This document shows positions 8,610-17,751 of a stretch of 64,000 nucleotides of DNA, in pieces. Below the pieces are notes generated by a model. The model saw only the letters and a list, made by a program, of their open reading frames with translations, had not been told where the DNA came from and made no database searches. Position 1 is the first letter of the stretch, and every line of letters begins with the position of its first letter. The DNA is from Stigmatella aurantiaca DW4/3-1 (lineage in GTDB: Bacteria; Myxococcota; Myxococcia; Myxococcales; Myxococcaceae). Made by a program: the position numbers and the translations under genes. Where the stretch lies: contig NC_014623.1 of assembly GCF_000165485.1 (NCBI RefSeq), positions 6,590,893 through 6,654,892 on the forward strand, written 5' to 3'.

Positions 8610-11009
8610 TTAAAGCCGGATCTCCACCCGGCTCCACCCAGCGTCCACCTCGACGAGCAGCACACCATCCACGAAGCGGTGCTCCCGTCCCCCCAGCACC
8701 TCCTTCGGCTCGGAGAGCGCGTAAACACAGAGCGTCTCCGTCGCCCGGGAGGGCGGCAATGCGCCCTCGGTGCTCCGCTCGAGCACGAAGCGGCCCGAGG
8801 CCCTTTCCCCGGACAACCGGGTCAGACGCGACGCGCCATACCCCTCGCCCGCGTCCTCGTACAGGCGAGCCTCCATGCGCGGCGCCGCGTGGATGTGCCA
8901 CGTGAGGTGCGCCCAGTTCGCAGACGTGGTGTGCAACGCAGGCTCGGTCAGGGCCAGGGCGCCGCCCTCCCGCAGCCACATGGGCACCGAGCTCAGCGGC
9001 GCATCGGCCAGGACGTGCTGCCGGCCCTCGACGGGCTCTCCCGAGGAGAGCCCCAGGTCGAAGAAGGGCAGCCACCGGCCCTCCGGCAAGTACACGTGCC
9101 GGCGCGTCCGCCCCTGGCGAATCACGGGGGCCACCAGCAGGTCCCTGCCGAAGAGGAAGACGTCATCCATGCGCAGCGCCTCCGTGTCCCCCGGCGCGTA
9201 CATGACGAGCGGACGCAGCGCGGGCAGCCCTTCCTGGGAGGACTCGTGCATCAGCGTGTAGAGCGTGGGCAGCAACCGGTAGCGCCGCTCCAGCCATTCC
9301 CGGGCAATGGACAGATACGGCTCACCGAAGCGCCAGGGCTCCTGGTGAGGCGTGCCCTTGGCGGAGTGATTGCGCAGGAGCGGATAGAAGGTGCCCAGCT
9401 GCGTCCACCGCACGAGCATCTCTCCGGTCGCGCGGCCCAGGAAGCCGGGCACGTCCGCCCCGGTGAAGGAGACGCCGGACAGGCCCAGGCCCAGCAGCAT
9501 GGCAATGGACAGCTCCAGGTGCGCCCAGTAGCTGGAGTTGTCGCCGGTCCACACCGCCGAGTAGCGCTGGATGCCGGCCGCGCCCGCCCGGGTCAGCAGG
9601 AAGGGGCGCCGCTCGGGCACCAGCTCTCGCAGTCCCTCGTAGGCCGCCCGTGCCATGCCGAGCGCATACACGTTGTGGACCTCCAGGTGGCGCCTGTCCC
9701 CGTGCCGGGCGTCGTGGGGCAGCGTGGGCCCCTCCACCCTGCCCAGATCCAACGCGGGCGCCGAGTTGATGGAGAAGGTCTCATTGCCATTGATGAGCCG
9801 GAAGCAGGCAGGCTCGTTCATGTCGTTCCAGAAACCCGCGATGCCTGTCTCGACGAACCCCCGGTGCAGCTGGCCCCACCACTTGCGCACGGGCTCCCGG
9901 GTGAAGTCCGGGAAGGTGGCGGGCTTGGGCCACACCTCTCCGAGCAGCACGCTGCCCCGGTCATTGCGGACCAGATAGTCACCCGCGAGCGCCTCGTCAT
10001 AGACGCGGTAGCCCGGCTCGGCCTTCACCCCTGGGTCGATGATGGTGACGAGCTTCACGCCCTGGGCCGCGGCCTCGCTCGCCAGGCCCGCGGGATCGGG
10101 GTAACGCGAGCGGTCCCACGTCCAGACCTTGTAGCCCTCCATATAGTCGATATCGAGGTACACGCAGTCCAACGGCAGCTTGTGGGCGCGGTAGTCGCGG
10201 ATGACCGAGCGAATCTCCCGCGCGTTCTCGTAGCCCCAGCGCGACTGCTGCACGCCCAAACTCCAGAGCGGGGGCAGCGGGGGGCGGCCGGTGAGCGCGG
10301 TGTAGCGCTTCAGCACGTCCGCGGGCATCGGGCCCGCGAACAGATAGGTGTCCAGCTCGGGACCCGCGGACTCCCACCGCACACGCGTGGGGTCCTCCGC
10401 GGCCACGTCCACCTCCAACCTCCACGACTCATCCAGGAAGAATCCCCAGGCGACGCCGTCACGCAGCCCCAGGCTGAAGGGAATGGACTGGTAGAGGGGA
10501 TCCGTGTCCGGGTGGTGGGGCACCACGTCGGTATTCCAGAAGACGAAGTGCATGCCGCGCTTGTCGAGCGTCCCCACCTTCTCCCCAAAACCAAGCCATG
10601 CCTCATCGGGCGGCGCGTGCAAGGTGAGCCGGGAGCGGAACCGGTTGACGGGATAGTCGGGCATCGTCTCGCCCGAGAAGCCTTCGCACCGGGCGAGCTC
10701 CCGGCCCCCCGTATCCCGCAGCACCCAGGTGCCGTGCTCTGGCTGAACCTCCAGCGAGAGCCCTTCCGCTTCGACCACCGCGGTGCCGCGCGCCTTGTCG
10801 TTGCGGACGGAGAGCGGTAGCTCCGAGTGCTCCACGACCGACCAGGACTGCTTGGGGCTCAGCTCGCGGGAGGTGAGCGAGGAGTTGCCTGGGGACGGAA
10901 TGTGGCGCACCCGGAGGACACCGGGCAGGGGGCTGCGGATCTCCAGTGCGGAGCGGGAACCCCAAAAGGTGACGCGGGTCGGTTCAATGGACAGGTCGTC
11001 GAGGCGCAT
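8610..11009 (-). CDS. GH31 alpha-glucosidase
   Basis: A 799-residue retaining alpha-glycosidase. The family architecture is complete: an N-terminal galactose-mutarotase-like sandwich (to about 240), then the barrel beginning PPLPPLWSLGVQQSRWGY. The nucleophile is Asp396 in GFWNDMNEP, and the acid/base is Asp490 in TGDNSSYW; the DIDYMEGYKVWTWD segment of the GH31 substrate pocket is also present. Beta-sandwich C-terminal domains follow (WLPFFDLGLSSGEPVEG). No signal peptide is visible, so it probably acts in the cytoplasm on imported maltodextrins or related alpha-glucosides. No clear ribosome binding site precedes the ATG at 11009. It is separated from the chitinase operon by 164 bases. Family members include alpha-glucosidases, alpha-xylosidases and glucan lyases; alpha-glucosidase is the most likely. 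Confidence 0.92.
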   Translation of the reverse strand: MRLDDLSIEPTRVTFWGSRSALEIRSPLPGVLRVRHIPSPGNSSLTSRELSPKQSWSVVEHSELPLSVRNDKARGTAVVEAEGLSLEVQPEHGTWVLRDTGGRELARCEGFSGETMPDYPVNRFRSRLTLHAPPDEAWLGFGEKVGTLDKRGMHFVFWNTDVVPHHPDTDPLYQSIPFSLGLRDGVAWGFFLDESWRLEVDVAAEDPTRVRWESAGPELDTYLFAGPMPADVLKRYTALTGRPPLPPLWSLGVQQSRWGYENAREIRSVIRDYRAHKLPLDCVYLDIDYMEGYKVWTWDRSRYPDPAGLASEAAAQGVKLVTIIDPGVKAEPGYRVYDEALAGDYLVRNDRGSVLLGEVWPKPATFPDFTREPVRKWWGQLHRGFVETGIAGFWNDMNEPACFRLINGNETFSINSAPALDLGRVEGPTLPHDARHGDRRHLEVHNVYALGMARAAYEGLRELVPERRPFLLTRAGAAGIQRYSAVWTGDNSSYWAHLELSIAMLLGLGLSGVSFTGADVPGFLGRATGEMLVRWTQLGTFYPLLRNHSAKGTPHQEPWRFGEPYLSIAREWLERRYRLLPTLYTLMHESSQEGLPALRPLVMYAPGDTEALRMDDVFLFGRDLLVAPVIRQGRTRRHVYLPEGRWLPFFDLGLSSGEPVEGRQHVLADAPLSSVPMWLREGGALALTEPALHTTSANWAHLTWHIHAAPRMEARLYEDAGEGYGASRLTRLSGERASGRFVLERSTEGALPPSRATETLCVYALSEPKEVLGGREHRFVDGVLLVEVDAGWSRVEIRL

Positions 11010-11065
11010 GGGGCCGGCAGCCTATGCGCTCCCACTCGCCCGTCCATAGAGGAACCCGCCCTTCC

Positions 11066-12850
11066 CTACCCCTTGCGCGGGAGCAGGTTGTCCACCATCC
11101 CCTTGAGGGATTGTTTGATGATCCCACTGGAATCCACGTCTCGCTTCAGGAGGGACTCCGCGAAATGCTTCGCCTGCTCGAGGGTGATGTGCGGCGGGAG
11201 CGGCGGGACATCCGGGTCCACGTAGGCCTCGTACACCACGGGCCGGTCCGAGCTCAGCGCCTCATCCCACGCGCGGGAGATCTGCTCCGGCCGGTCGACC
11301 CGGATGCCCTTGAGCCCCAAGGACTCGGCGTAGCGGGCATAAGGGAAGTCCGGCAGGTCCTGCGAGGCGGGCAGCTTGGGGTCTCCTGTCATCACCCGCT
11401 GCTCCCACGTCACCATGTTCAGGTCGCGGTTGTTGAGCACCAGCACGATGAGCCGGGGGTCCTTCCACTCCTTCCAGTACTTGGCGATGGTGATGAGTTC
11501 ACTGTTGCCGTTCATCTGCATGGCCCCATCGCCCACCAGGGCCAGCACCGGCCGGTGGGGAAAGGCAAACTTCGCGGCAATGGCATACGGAACCCCGCAA
11601 CCCATGGTGGCCAGATTTCCGGACAGGGAGGCCATCATTCCCTTGCGAATCCGGATGTCCCTTGCAAACCAATTGGTGCCAGAGCCCGAGTCCGCCGCCA
11701 GGATGGCGCCGTCCGGCACCTTGGGCGACAACTCCCAGAACACCCGCTGCGGGTTGATGGGGTTGGCCGAGTTCATCGCCTGCGCCTCGGCCGTCTTCCA
11801 CCACTGCCGCACGCCTTTCTCCACCTGCTCCCGCCAGCTGCGGTCCTCCTTGCGCTGGAGCAGTGGAATCAGGGCGCGCAGCGTCTCCTGGCTGTCGCCC
11901 ACCAGCGGCACCTCCATGGGGTAGCGAATGGCCAGCATCCGGCCATCGAGATCGATCTGCACGCCCCGGGCCTGTCCCTCCTTCGGCAGGAACTCCGCGT
12001 AGGGGAAGCTCGTGCCCACCATCAGCAGCGTGTCGCAGCCCATCATCAGGTCCCAGCTCGGCTTCGTCCCCAGCAGGCCGATGGAACCTGTCACGAACGG
12101 CAGGTCATCTGGCAGCACCGCCTTGCCCAGCAAGGCCTTGGCCACCCCCGCCCCCAGCAGTTCCGCCACCGCCACCACCTCGTCGGCCGCGTTCAGCACG
12201 CCCGCCCCCACCAGCATGGCGACCTTCTTGCCCGCGTTGAGCACCTCCGCCGCCCGGCGCAGATCCTGCTCCTGGGGGAGAACGCGGGGCACGGTGTACC
12301 CCACGCTGGAGTGAACGGTGCCGTGCGCGCGCTCCGGCTTCTGGTAGGGCTCCTCCTGGATGTCATTGGGGAGGATGACGCAGGTCACCGTGCGCTCGCA
12401 TTGGGCGATGCGCATGGCCCGGTCGATGGCATGGCGCACGGCCGCGGGTTTCGTCACCATGGTGATGTACTCGCCCGCCACGTCCTTGAAGAGCGTCAGC
12501 AGATCCACCTCCTGCTGATAGTGGCCGCCAAGCGCCGAGCGCGCTTGCTGGCCGACAATGGCCACCACGGGCTGGTGGTCCAGCTTCGCGTCATAGAGGC
12601 CGTTGAGCAGGTGAATGGCCCCCGGCCCCGAGGTGGCCATGCACACGCCCGTCTCACCGGTGAACTTGGCGTGGGCACAGGCCATGAAGGCCGCCATCTC
12701 CTCATGCCGCGTCTGGATGAATTGAATCTCGGCGTTGCGGCCCAGCGCGCCCATGACGCCGCTGATGCCATCGCCAGGGTAGCCATAGAGGCGGCGAACC
12801 CCCCATTGAGACAAGCGGTAGACCAGGTAATCGGAGACGGTGGCGCTCAT
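11066..12850 (-). CDS. Thiamine-diphosphate-dependent pyruvate oxidase-like enzyme
   Basis: A 594-residue member of the acetolactate synthase/pyruvate oxidase superfamily, closest in appearance to the YdaP/PoxB group. The activating glutamate is in IQTRHEEMAAF, and the diphosphate/metal site is GDGAMQMNGNSE followed by LNNRDLNMV. PYR, central and PP domains are in the usual order and length. ATG 12850 is preceded by GAGGAG with ideal spacing; an earlier TTG at 12868 overlaps that site and was rejected. The likely reaction is oxidative decarboxylation of pyruvate to acetate or acetyl phosphate; whether electrons go to quinone or oxygen is not readable here. It stands alone, 56 bases downstream of the GH31 gene start, in its own orientation group. 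Confidence 0.85.
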   Translation of the reverse strand: MSATVSDYLVYRLSQWGVRRLYGYPGDGISGVMGALGRNAEIQFIQTRHEEMAAFMACAHAKFTGETGVCMATSGPGAIHLLNGLYDAKLDHQPVVAIVGQQARSALGGHYQQEVDLLTLFKDVAGEYITMVTKPAAVRHAIDRAMRIAQCERTVTCVILPNDIQEEPYQKPERAHGTVHSSVGYTVPRVLPQEQDLRRAAEVLNAGKKVAMLVGAGVLNAADEVVAVAELLGAGVAKALLGKAVLPDDLPFVTGSIGLLGTKPSWDLMMGCDTLLMVGTSFPYAEFLPKEGQARGVQIDLDGRMLAIRYPMEVPLVGDSQETLRALIPLLQRKEDRSWREQVEKGVRQWWKTAEAQAMNSANPINPQRVFWELSPKVPDGAILAADSGSGTNWFARDIRIRKGMMASLSGNLATMGCGVPYAIAAKFAFPHRPVLALVGDGAMQMNGNSELITIAKYWKEWKDPRLIVLVLNNRDLNMVTWEQRVMTGDPKLPASQDLPDFPYARYAESLGLKGIRVDRPEQISRAWDEALSSDRPVVYEAYVDPDVPPLPPHITLEQAKHFAESLLKRDVDSSGIIKQSLKGMVDNLLPRKG

Positions 12851-12987
12851 CGGGGGCTCCTCGGCCAAGCACGGCGTGGCGTTTGCCGCTCAACCTGAGC
12901 ACCTCCCCAGGACCGTGGAAGACAGCCCCGGGACGGGCGCGAAGCTCCTGCCCCATCTGCCGCCCTGCGGGCAGGCAAGAAGCGGGG

Positions 12988-13398
12988 CTACGGCGTCACG
13001 GTCCAAGACCAATGGAAGTGGACCTCCAACGACGGGGACGCGGAGCCCTCGGGCAGCCGGGGAAACGGCGCCGCCTTCTTGACGGCGGCCAGCGCGGCGG
13101 CATCCCAGACCTTGGAGCCAGACTCCATGAGCAGGGCCGTGGAGATCAGCTTCCCATCCTGGGAGACCATGGCCTGGACGATCGCCTTCTTCCCAGGCCC
13201 CGGGGCATGCCTGGCGCTCGGCTGCTTCCAGCTGCGCGCGACCCGGTCAAAGACTTTCTTCTGGTAGTCGGCGCTGTCCAGCTGGCCTTGAAAGAAGGTC
13301 TGGAGCTGGGAATGGCCCCCCGCGGCCCACGCCACCGGGGCCACCAGCAGCGCGGCGGAGAGGGCCAGCAGGAAACGGAACGGGACATGGCGATTCAA
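12988..13398 (-). CDS. Periplasmic TonB C-terminal-domain protein
   Basis: A 136-residue protein with a cleavable signal peptide (FLLALSAALLVAPVAWAA) followed by a TonB-C fold (about 45-136: VARSWKQPSARH, IVQAMVSQDGKLIS, KVWDAAALAAVKKAAPFPRLP). TTG 13398 is taken as the start because AGGAGG lies six bases upstream. Unlike true TonB, it has no membrane anchor plus proline-rich spacer, so coupling to ExbB/ExbD is doubtful; a structural periplasmic role is as likely. Its start is 14 bases after the stop of the small lipoprotein gene, so the two are probably one transcript. Confidence 0.7.
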   Translation of the reverse strand: MNRHVPFRFLLALSAALLVAPVAWAAGGHSQLQTFFQGQLDSADYQKKVFDRVARSWKQPSARHAPGPGKKAIVQAMVSQDGKLISTALLMESGSKVWDAAALAAVKKAAPFPRLPEGSASPSLEVHFHWSWTVTP

Positions 13399-13412
13399 GG
13401 CGGTCCTCCTGG

Positions 13413-13664
13413 CTAGGGGCTCTCGGAAGTCTGGGTCCGGTTCGCCTCGCGCCGCTCTTTCTGCGCCTGCTCGCGCTCGTCCTGGATCTGCTGGGCGGTG
13501 CGGCACACGCGCCGTGGAATGTGGCTGCCCGTCACGGGAACCTCCTCACAGATGAGGTTCTTGTCCTGTGAGGCCTCGGCCACGGCCGTCCGCTGGGGCT
13601 GTGCGCTGGCACAAGCCAGCAACACGCCCACGCCCATGCCCAACACCCACTGTGTCTTTCTCAA
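13413..13664 (-). CDS. Small lipoprotein of unknown function
   Basis: An 83-residue protein with lipobox LLAC after a short hydrophobic segment (VLGMGVGVLLAC). The mature part has the motif LICEEVPVTGSHIPRRVCRT and a charged C-terminal tail QDEREQAQKERREANR, likely helical. Proteins with this two-cysteine VPVTGS-RRVC motif occur as small exported proteins in gammaproteobacteria and myxobacteria; no function is known to me. The TTG at 13664 has GGGAG eight bases upstream. It is the first gene of a pair with the TonB-C protein. Confidence 0.65.
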   Translation of the reverse strand: MRKTQWVLGMGVGVLLACASAQPQRTAVAEASQDKNLICEEVPVTGSHIPRRVCRTAQQIQDEREQAQKERREANRTQTSESP

Positions 13665-14074
13665 GCTGCGGACTCCCGTTCGGGGTTTGCCTCGGCAGAA
13701 TGCCCGGAGTGCCCGAGAGATGAAATCGCGCACCGCCCCCCTTGCCAGCCCAGCGTGCGCTCCCCATCTAGCCTCTCCCGGCCCAGCCCCCTTCTGTGAG
13801 AGAAACGCTGGGAGCGCCGAACCCACACAATCCGTGAAGCCCGCCCACCCCTACCTCAAATTCTCACAACCTGAGAGACGGGGTTGAAAATCACAGGCCG
13901 GGTAGAAATTTTAAACGGCGCTTCATTTTCTTGATGAGTTTGTTGAAGCAAGCCGCTAAAGTTTTAAGGGCGGTGAAACCCGAAACACATCGAGTTCGCG
14001 GAGCTTGGGGGCGGCCTTTTCCCAGGGTCCCGAGACTCGCCCACGCGGTGGTCAATTCCACGAGGAGGAAGTCC
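13665..14074. other. Intergenic region between divergent lipoprotein and choice-of-anchor A genes
   Basis: About 410 bases with no convincing gene. The right half (13850-13970) is markedly AT-richer than its surroundings and probably carries the promoter of the plus-strand gene. A short inverted repeat TCTCA-N5-TGAGA is at 13862-13876. No confident -35/-10 pair could be chosen. Confidence 0.5.
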
Positions 14075-15340
14075 GTGAAGAACAATTCCCTTGGTTGGTG
14101 GGTGGTCCTGAGTCTTTCGGCGTCTGCGTGTGGCGTGCAGGATCTGTCGGAGATGGAAGCCCAGGATGGGTCCTCGCTCCAGCGTCCTTCCACCATCACG
14201 GCCGACAAGGCGCGCCCGCCCTCGGGCGAGGCCACGTATGGCGTCGCCGCGGAGGATTATTCTCCTCCCGAGAGCAGCATCACCTCCTTCTCGACGCCCG
14301 ATGAGAACGGCAATTACCTCGGCTCGGTCGCCTTGAAGATCACCGCGACGGATGTCGGCTCGGGCGTGCAGGAAATCACCTACTACCTGGTGGGGGCGTC
14401 GACGGGCAGCGGCACGGTGACGGGTTCGACCGTCTATGTCCCCCTGATCGAGAACGCGGGCCTGACGACCGTCATCTATTACGCCCGTGACAAGGCTGGA
14501 AACGTCGAGGAAGCCAAGAGCTTCGACGTCAACATCGTCTTCGATCAGCCGGGCGTGAGCTGCCTGCCGGTGAACCTGGACGATTACAACCTCTTCGTGC
14601 TGGGCAACTACACCGGTGGCCATGACGTGCAGGGCAAGGTGGCGGCGGGCGGCAACGTCTCCATGCAGAGCTTCGCCGTGGGCGCGGGGCTGCCAGCGAC
14701 CAATACCAACCACGTGCTGGTCGTGGGTGGCAACCTCAACGTGAGCAACGGCACCATCTACGGTGACACCTATTACGGTGGCAGCCTCACCACCAATCAG
14801 AGCGCCACGGTGCGCCGCGGCACCCTGAACCAGGGGACGCCCTTCAACTTCACCTCGCTGAGCTCGGACCTGCAGACGCTGTCCTCCCAGCTCTCCAACG
14901 ATCTGGCCGTCAACGCCACCCCCCGCATCGAGCCGTGGGGCGGCCTCTTCCTCAAGGGAAACGATCCCAAGCTGAACGTCTTCTCGCTGAATGCCAGCAT
15001 CTTCAGCACCACCCGGTACATGGAGCTCGAGGCACCGGCGGACTCGCGGATCGTCGTGAACATCTACGGCCCCTCGGCTTCGTTCTCCAACTTCAGCCAG
15101 CACAACTTCCGGGGCGGCATCGACCAGACGGGCATCCTCTATAACTTCGTCGACGCCACGCAGATCACGGCCTCGGGCTTCGGCTTCTGGGGAACGGTGC
15201 TGGCGCCGCTGGCCGACATCACCTTCAACAACGGCAGCTGGGACGGCGGCATCTACGCCAACTCGCTGACGGGCAACGCCGAGGGCCACATCAACCCGCT
15301 GAAGGACTTCGAGTTCTGCGAAGGGCAGAACAACTACTAA
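14075..15340 (+). CDS. Choice-of-anchor A domain lipoprotein
   Basis: A 421-residue exported protein. GTG 14075 is the start, with GAGGAGGAA just upstream. The signal ends LSLSASAC, a lipobox-like site. Residues about 60-160 hold an Ig-like segment (SSITSFSTPDENGNYLGSVALKITATD). From about 165 comes the choice-of-anchor A domain: LDDYNLFVLGNYTGGHDVQGKVAAGGNVS, then GGNLNVSNGTIYGDTYYGG, and the closing GFWGTVLAPLADITFNNGSWDGGIYANSL. Such domains occur in surface and spore-associated proteins and often bear sorting signals; here none is seen beyond the lipid anchor. A strong terminator follows. A surface or matrix role is inferred. Confidence 0.85.
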   Translation: MKNNSLGWWVVLSLSASACGVQDLSEMEAQDGSSLQRPSTITADKARPPSGEATYGVAAEDYSPPESSITSFSTPDENGNYLGSVALKITATDVGSGVQEITYYLVGASTGSGTVTGSTVYVPLIENAGLTTVIYYARDKAGNVEEAKSFDVNIVFDQPGVSCLPVNLDDYNLFVLGNYTGGHDVQGKVAAGGNVSMQSFAVGAGLPATNTNHVLVVGGNLNVSNGTIYGDTYYGGSLTTNQSATVRRGTLNQGTPFNFTSLSSDLQTLSSQLSNDLAVNATPRIEPWGGLFLKGNDPKLNVFSLNASIFSTTRYMELEAPADSRIVVNIYGPSASFSNFSQHNFRGGIDQTGILYNFVDATQITASGFGFWGTVLAPLADITFNNGSWDGGIYANSLTGNAEGHINPLKDFEFCEGQNNY

Positions 15341-15366
15341 AGAAGCATCCGCCACGGGTGACCGCG

Positions 15367-15401
15367 GGGCATCGGACTGCTGGAAGTCCGGTGCCCTTTT
15401 T
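15367..15401 (+). terminator. Intrinsic terminator after the choice-of-anchor A gene
   Basis: GGGCATCGGACT (15367-15378, one G upstream) pairs with AGTCCGGTGCCC (15385-15396), with one G-T pair and a six-base loop, followed by TTTTT (15397-15401). This is the clearest intrinsic terminator in the window. Confidence 0.9.
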
Positions 15402-15481
15402 CATTTCCTCTTCGACCCCGGGCCGGGCAGAACTCACGCCCAGCGGTTGTTGCTGGCGGCACGTTGCCGAAGGGGAAGCGC

Positions 15482-16255
15482 ATGCGTCGCAGGGTGCACC
15501 TCACAGAGGTAGGACAAGGAAGAGGGCCTCGGGTTCTCCTCCTGCCCGGGTTGGGCGCGAGGGGCTCAGGTTTCCGAGCCCTCGCGGGCCAGCTCGCCGA
15601 GGTGGCCCGTCCGGTCCTGGTGGAGTACCCCGAAGGCACACATGCCGCCTGTGGCGCCAAGGCGCTCTCGGAGCAGGTGCTCCAGGAGGCGGGAGCGCCG
15701 GATGCGGTGGTGGCCAGCTCCTTTGGCGGCATGGTGGCCGCCCACCTGGCGGTCGCGGGGGTCACCCGAGGGGTGGCGTTTCTCGGCTCCTTCACCCGGC
15801 CCGAACACCTGGGCATGAGGGGGGCGCTGCTGGCCCTGATGGGACCCATCGCCGTGCTGGGACGGCCTGGGAGGGTTGCGGCCTCCCTGGCCTCGTGGCA
15901 GCGGATCCCCGGAGCGCAGGTGCCGGAGGTGGTCCCCACCACGGCGGTAGAGCGCATCACCACCCTGCACCGGGCATTCGCCGTTGGCCGTGAGCTGCCC
16001 CCTCCGGACCTGCGCGCCTTCCCCGTCTCCTGTGTGTGCCTCCAGGGGGACCGGGATGTGCTGGTGCCCCCCGCCACGCTGGAACGGCTGGCCGCCTCGC
16101 TCCCTCCCGGGACGCCCCGGCACCTGCTGCGCGGGGCGGGACACGTTCCTTACTTCACCCACCCACAGGAGTGCGCCCGGCTGCTCCGGCCCTGGCTCGC
16201 GGCGTTGGCCCCCGCCCCTTCTCTCTCCGGAGCGAGCGCCGAGACCGCGGCCTGA
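15482..16255 (+). CDS. Alpha/beta hydrolase
   Basis: A 257-residue hydrolase with the fold's usual landmarks: oxyanion strand VLLLPGLGARGSGF, nucleophile elbow VASSFGGMVA (Ser in S-x-G-G context), and the catalytic His near the end in GAGHVPYFTHP. The acid is probably the Asp of CLQGDRDVLVPP. AAGGGGAAG lies upstream of the ATG; an earlier in-frame start at 15464 lacks one. No signal peptide is seen. Substrate is unknown; esterase, lipase or C-C hydrolase activities are all possible. It stands between a terminator and a convergent P450 gene. Confidence 0.8.
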   Translation: MRRRVHLTEVGQGRGPRVLLLPGLGARGSGFRALAGQLAEVARPVLVEYPEGTHAACGAKALSEQVLQEAGAPDAVVASSFGGMVAAHLAVAGVTRGVAFLGSFTRPEHLGMRGALLALMGPIAVLGRPGRVAASLASWQRIPGAQVPEVVPTTAVERITTLHRAFAVGRELPPPDLRAFPVSCVCLQGDRDVLVPPATLERLAASLPPGTPRHLLRGAGHVPYFTHPQECARLLRPWLAALAPAPSLSGASAETAA

Positions 16256-16283
16256 GCCCTCGCGGCGCCCCAAGCCACCCGGC

Positions 16284-17534
16284 TCACTGCGGGCGGAGCT
16301 GGACCTCCAGCGACTCCATCTTGCGGAGCACCGGGTGAGGCCCGAACGAAGGCGGCCCCAGCAGCTGCATCCGCGGAAACCGCCGGACGAGCGTGCTCAC
16401 GGCGAGCTGCACCTCGAGGCGCGCCAGGTTCGCCCCGATGCAGTAGTGAACCCCGTGCCCAAAGGCGATGCTCGCGTTCGTGTGGCGGCGCACGTCGAAG
16501 ACGTCCGCGCTGGAGAAGGTGCCCTCGTCGCGCAGCGCACTGTTCAGCATGACCAGGACCAACTGCCCCTTCTTGATGGTCACCCCGCCGAGCTCCACGT
16601 CCTCCAGGGCGTAGCGGGCAAGCCCCATCTTCCCGAAGTTGTCGAAGCGAAGCACTTCTTCAATCACGTTCCGGCTGAGCTCGGGCTCGGCCTTCACCTG
16701 CGCGAGCACTTCGGGCCGTTGCAGGAGGTTGTACACGGTGAAGCTGATCAAATGGACGGTGGTCTCGAAGCCGCCCACGATGAGCGCGGCCACCAGTGAA
16801 AGGAGCTCCTGGGCGTTGAGCGAGTCTCCCCGCTCCTCGGTTCTGATGAGCGTGGTGAGGATGTCCTCCTCTTGGGGATGCCGTCGCCGGTCCTCGACCG
16901 TCTCGCGAATCAGCTCGAGCCCTCCAGCGATGTCGGGCCGCATCGCCTCCACTTCCCTGGCGCAGACCAGCCCCGGAACGAAGTTCTTGATCATCGCGTC
17001 CGTGAACCGCTGGAACTGCACCTCGCGCCCCTTGGGGATCTTCAACATCGAGCCGATCACCCGGGCTGGGATCAGATCGGCGATCTCCGCCACCACGTTG
17101 ACGGTGCCCTTGGCCTCCACCCCATCGAGGATCTCATCCACGATGGCTTGGATCTCTGGCCGGAGCCGCTCGATGGCCCGAGGGGTGAGCGCGGGGCTGA
17201 CGAGCTTGCGCACCCGGGCGTGATCCGCGTCCGCGAGCGCGAACAGACCGTACTGGCTCAGCTCGGCAAGCTCGGGAATCTGGTGGGTGAGGCCCAGCTC
17301 CGCATCGAACTCCCACACCGACCGGTTGGCCGTGAACCGCTTGTTGTCCCGGAGCACGGCGATGGCATCTTCATACCGGCAGAGCAACCAACCACGTCCC
17401 TCTTCCCAATAGGGAAGCGCCGGTTGCGCCCGGAGCCTCTCCAGCATGGGGTACGGGTTCACATCGAACTCGGCGGTGGAGGGATCGAACTTCACGGCAG
17501 GCGGCGCCTCGCGCGTCATGTGCTCAAGCGACAT
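16284..17534 (-). CDS. Bacterial cytochrome P450
   Basis: A 416-residue soluble class I P450. The I-helix oxygen-binding motif is GGFETT (254-259), the E-x-x-R pair is Glu293/Arg296, and the heme loop is FGHGVHYCIGANLARLE with Cys365 as the iron ligand. No membrane anchor is present, as is typical of bacterial P450s fed by a ferredoxin. Its start overlaps the end of the ferredoxin gene by 11 bases, so the two are co-transcribed and the ferredoxin is the likely electron donor. No reductase gene is nearby. The substrate is unknown; no polyketide or peptide synthetase genes are in reach to suggest one. Confidence 0.95.
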   Translation of the reverse strand: MSLEHMTREAPPAVKFDPSTAEFDVNPYPMLERLRAQPALPYWEEGRGWLLCRYEDAIAVLRDNKRFTANRSVWEFDAELGLTHQIPELAELSQYGLFALADADHARVRKLVSPALTPRAIERLRPEIQAIVDEILDGVEAKGTVNVVAEIADLIPARVIGSMLKIPKGREVQFQRFTDAMIKNFVPGLVCAREVEAMRPDIAGGLELIRETVEDRRRHPQEEDILTTLIRTEERGDSLNAQELLSLVAALIVGGFETTVHLISFTVYNLLQRPEVLAQVKAEPELSRNVIEEVLRFDNFGKMGLARYALEDVELGGVTIKKGQLVLVMLNSALRDEGTFSSADVFDVRRHTNASIAFGHGVHYCIGANLARLEVQLAVSTLVRRFPRMQLLGPPSFGPHPVLRKMESLEVQLRPQ

Positions 17535-17751
17535 CGGAAGCCTCCTTCCGGGAGCACACGTCCACGGCGAACGAGAGCGCCTGACGCGGGCACTCCCGTA
17601 TCGCTTGCTCCACCCTGGCGCGCAGCCCGGGCGTCACCGCTCCTGGAAGGAGGTGCAGGGCGTCCTTTTCATCCAGGAAGAAGGCCTCCGGCGCCGCGCG
17701 GACGCAGGCACCGTTGGCCTCACAGCGATCCCCATCAATCACAATCTTCAT
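17524..17751 (-). CDS. Single-cluster ferredoxin, P450 partner
   Basis: A 75-residue ferredoxin of the type paired with bacterial P450s. Cluster ligands are Cys10 and Cys16 in CEANGAC, and Cys54 in RECPRQAL; the variable middle position (normally a fourth Cys in 4Fe-4S proteins) is Asn13, so a 3Fe-4S cluster or a non-cysteinyl fourth ligand is expected. ATG 17751 is preceded by GGGGGA; the longer reading frame upstream has no support. It overlaps the P450 start, the usual arrangement for a dedicated redox pair. Confidence 0.92.
   Translation of the reverse strand: MKIVIDGDRCEANGACVRAAPEAFFLDEKDALHLLPGAVTPGLRARVEQAIRECPRQALSFAVDVCSRKEASDVA

Noticed and set aside
8577-10820. 747-codon open frame opposite the GH31 gene
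   Set aside because: Antisense shadow; the minus strand has both GH31 catalytic residues in context.
11024-12898. Long open frame opposite the TPP enzyme
   Set aside because: Antisense shadow of a gene with an ideal ribosome binding site and all cofactor motifs.
16284-17751. P450-ferredoxin pair as part of a natural-product gene cluster
   Set aside because: No polyketide synthase, peptide synthetase, terpene cyclase or tailoring genes are nearby; the FabF is 18 kb away and unrelated in context.
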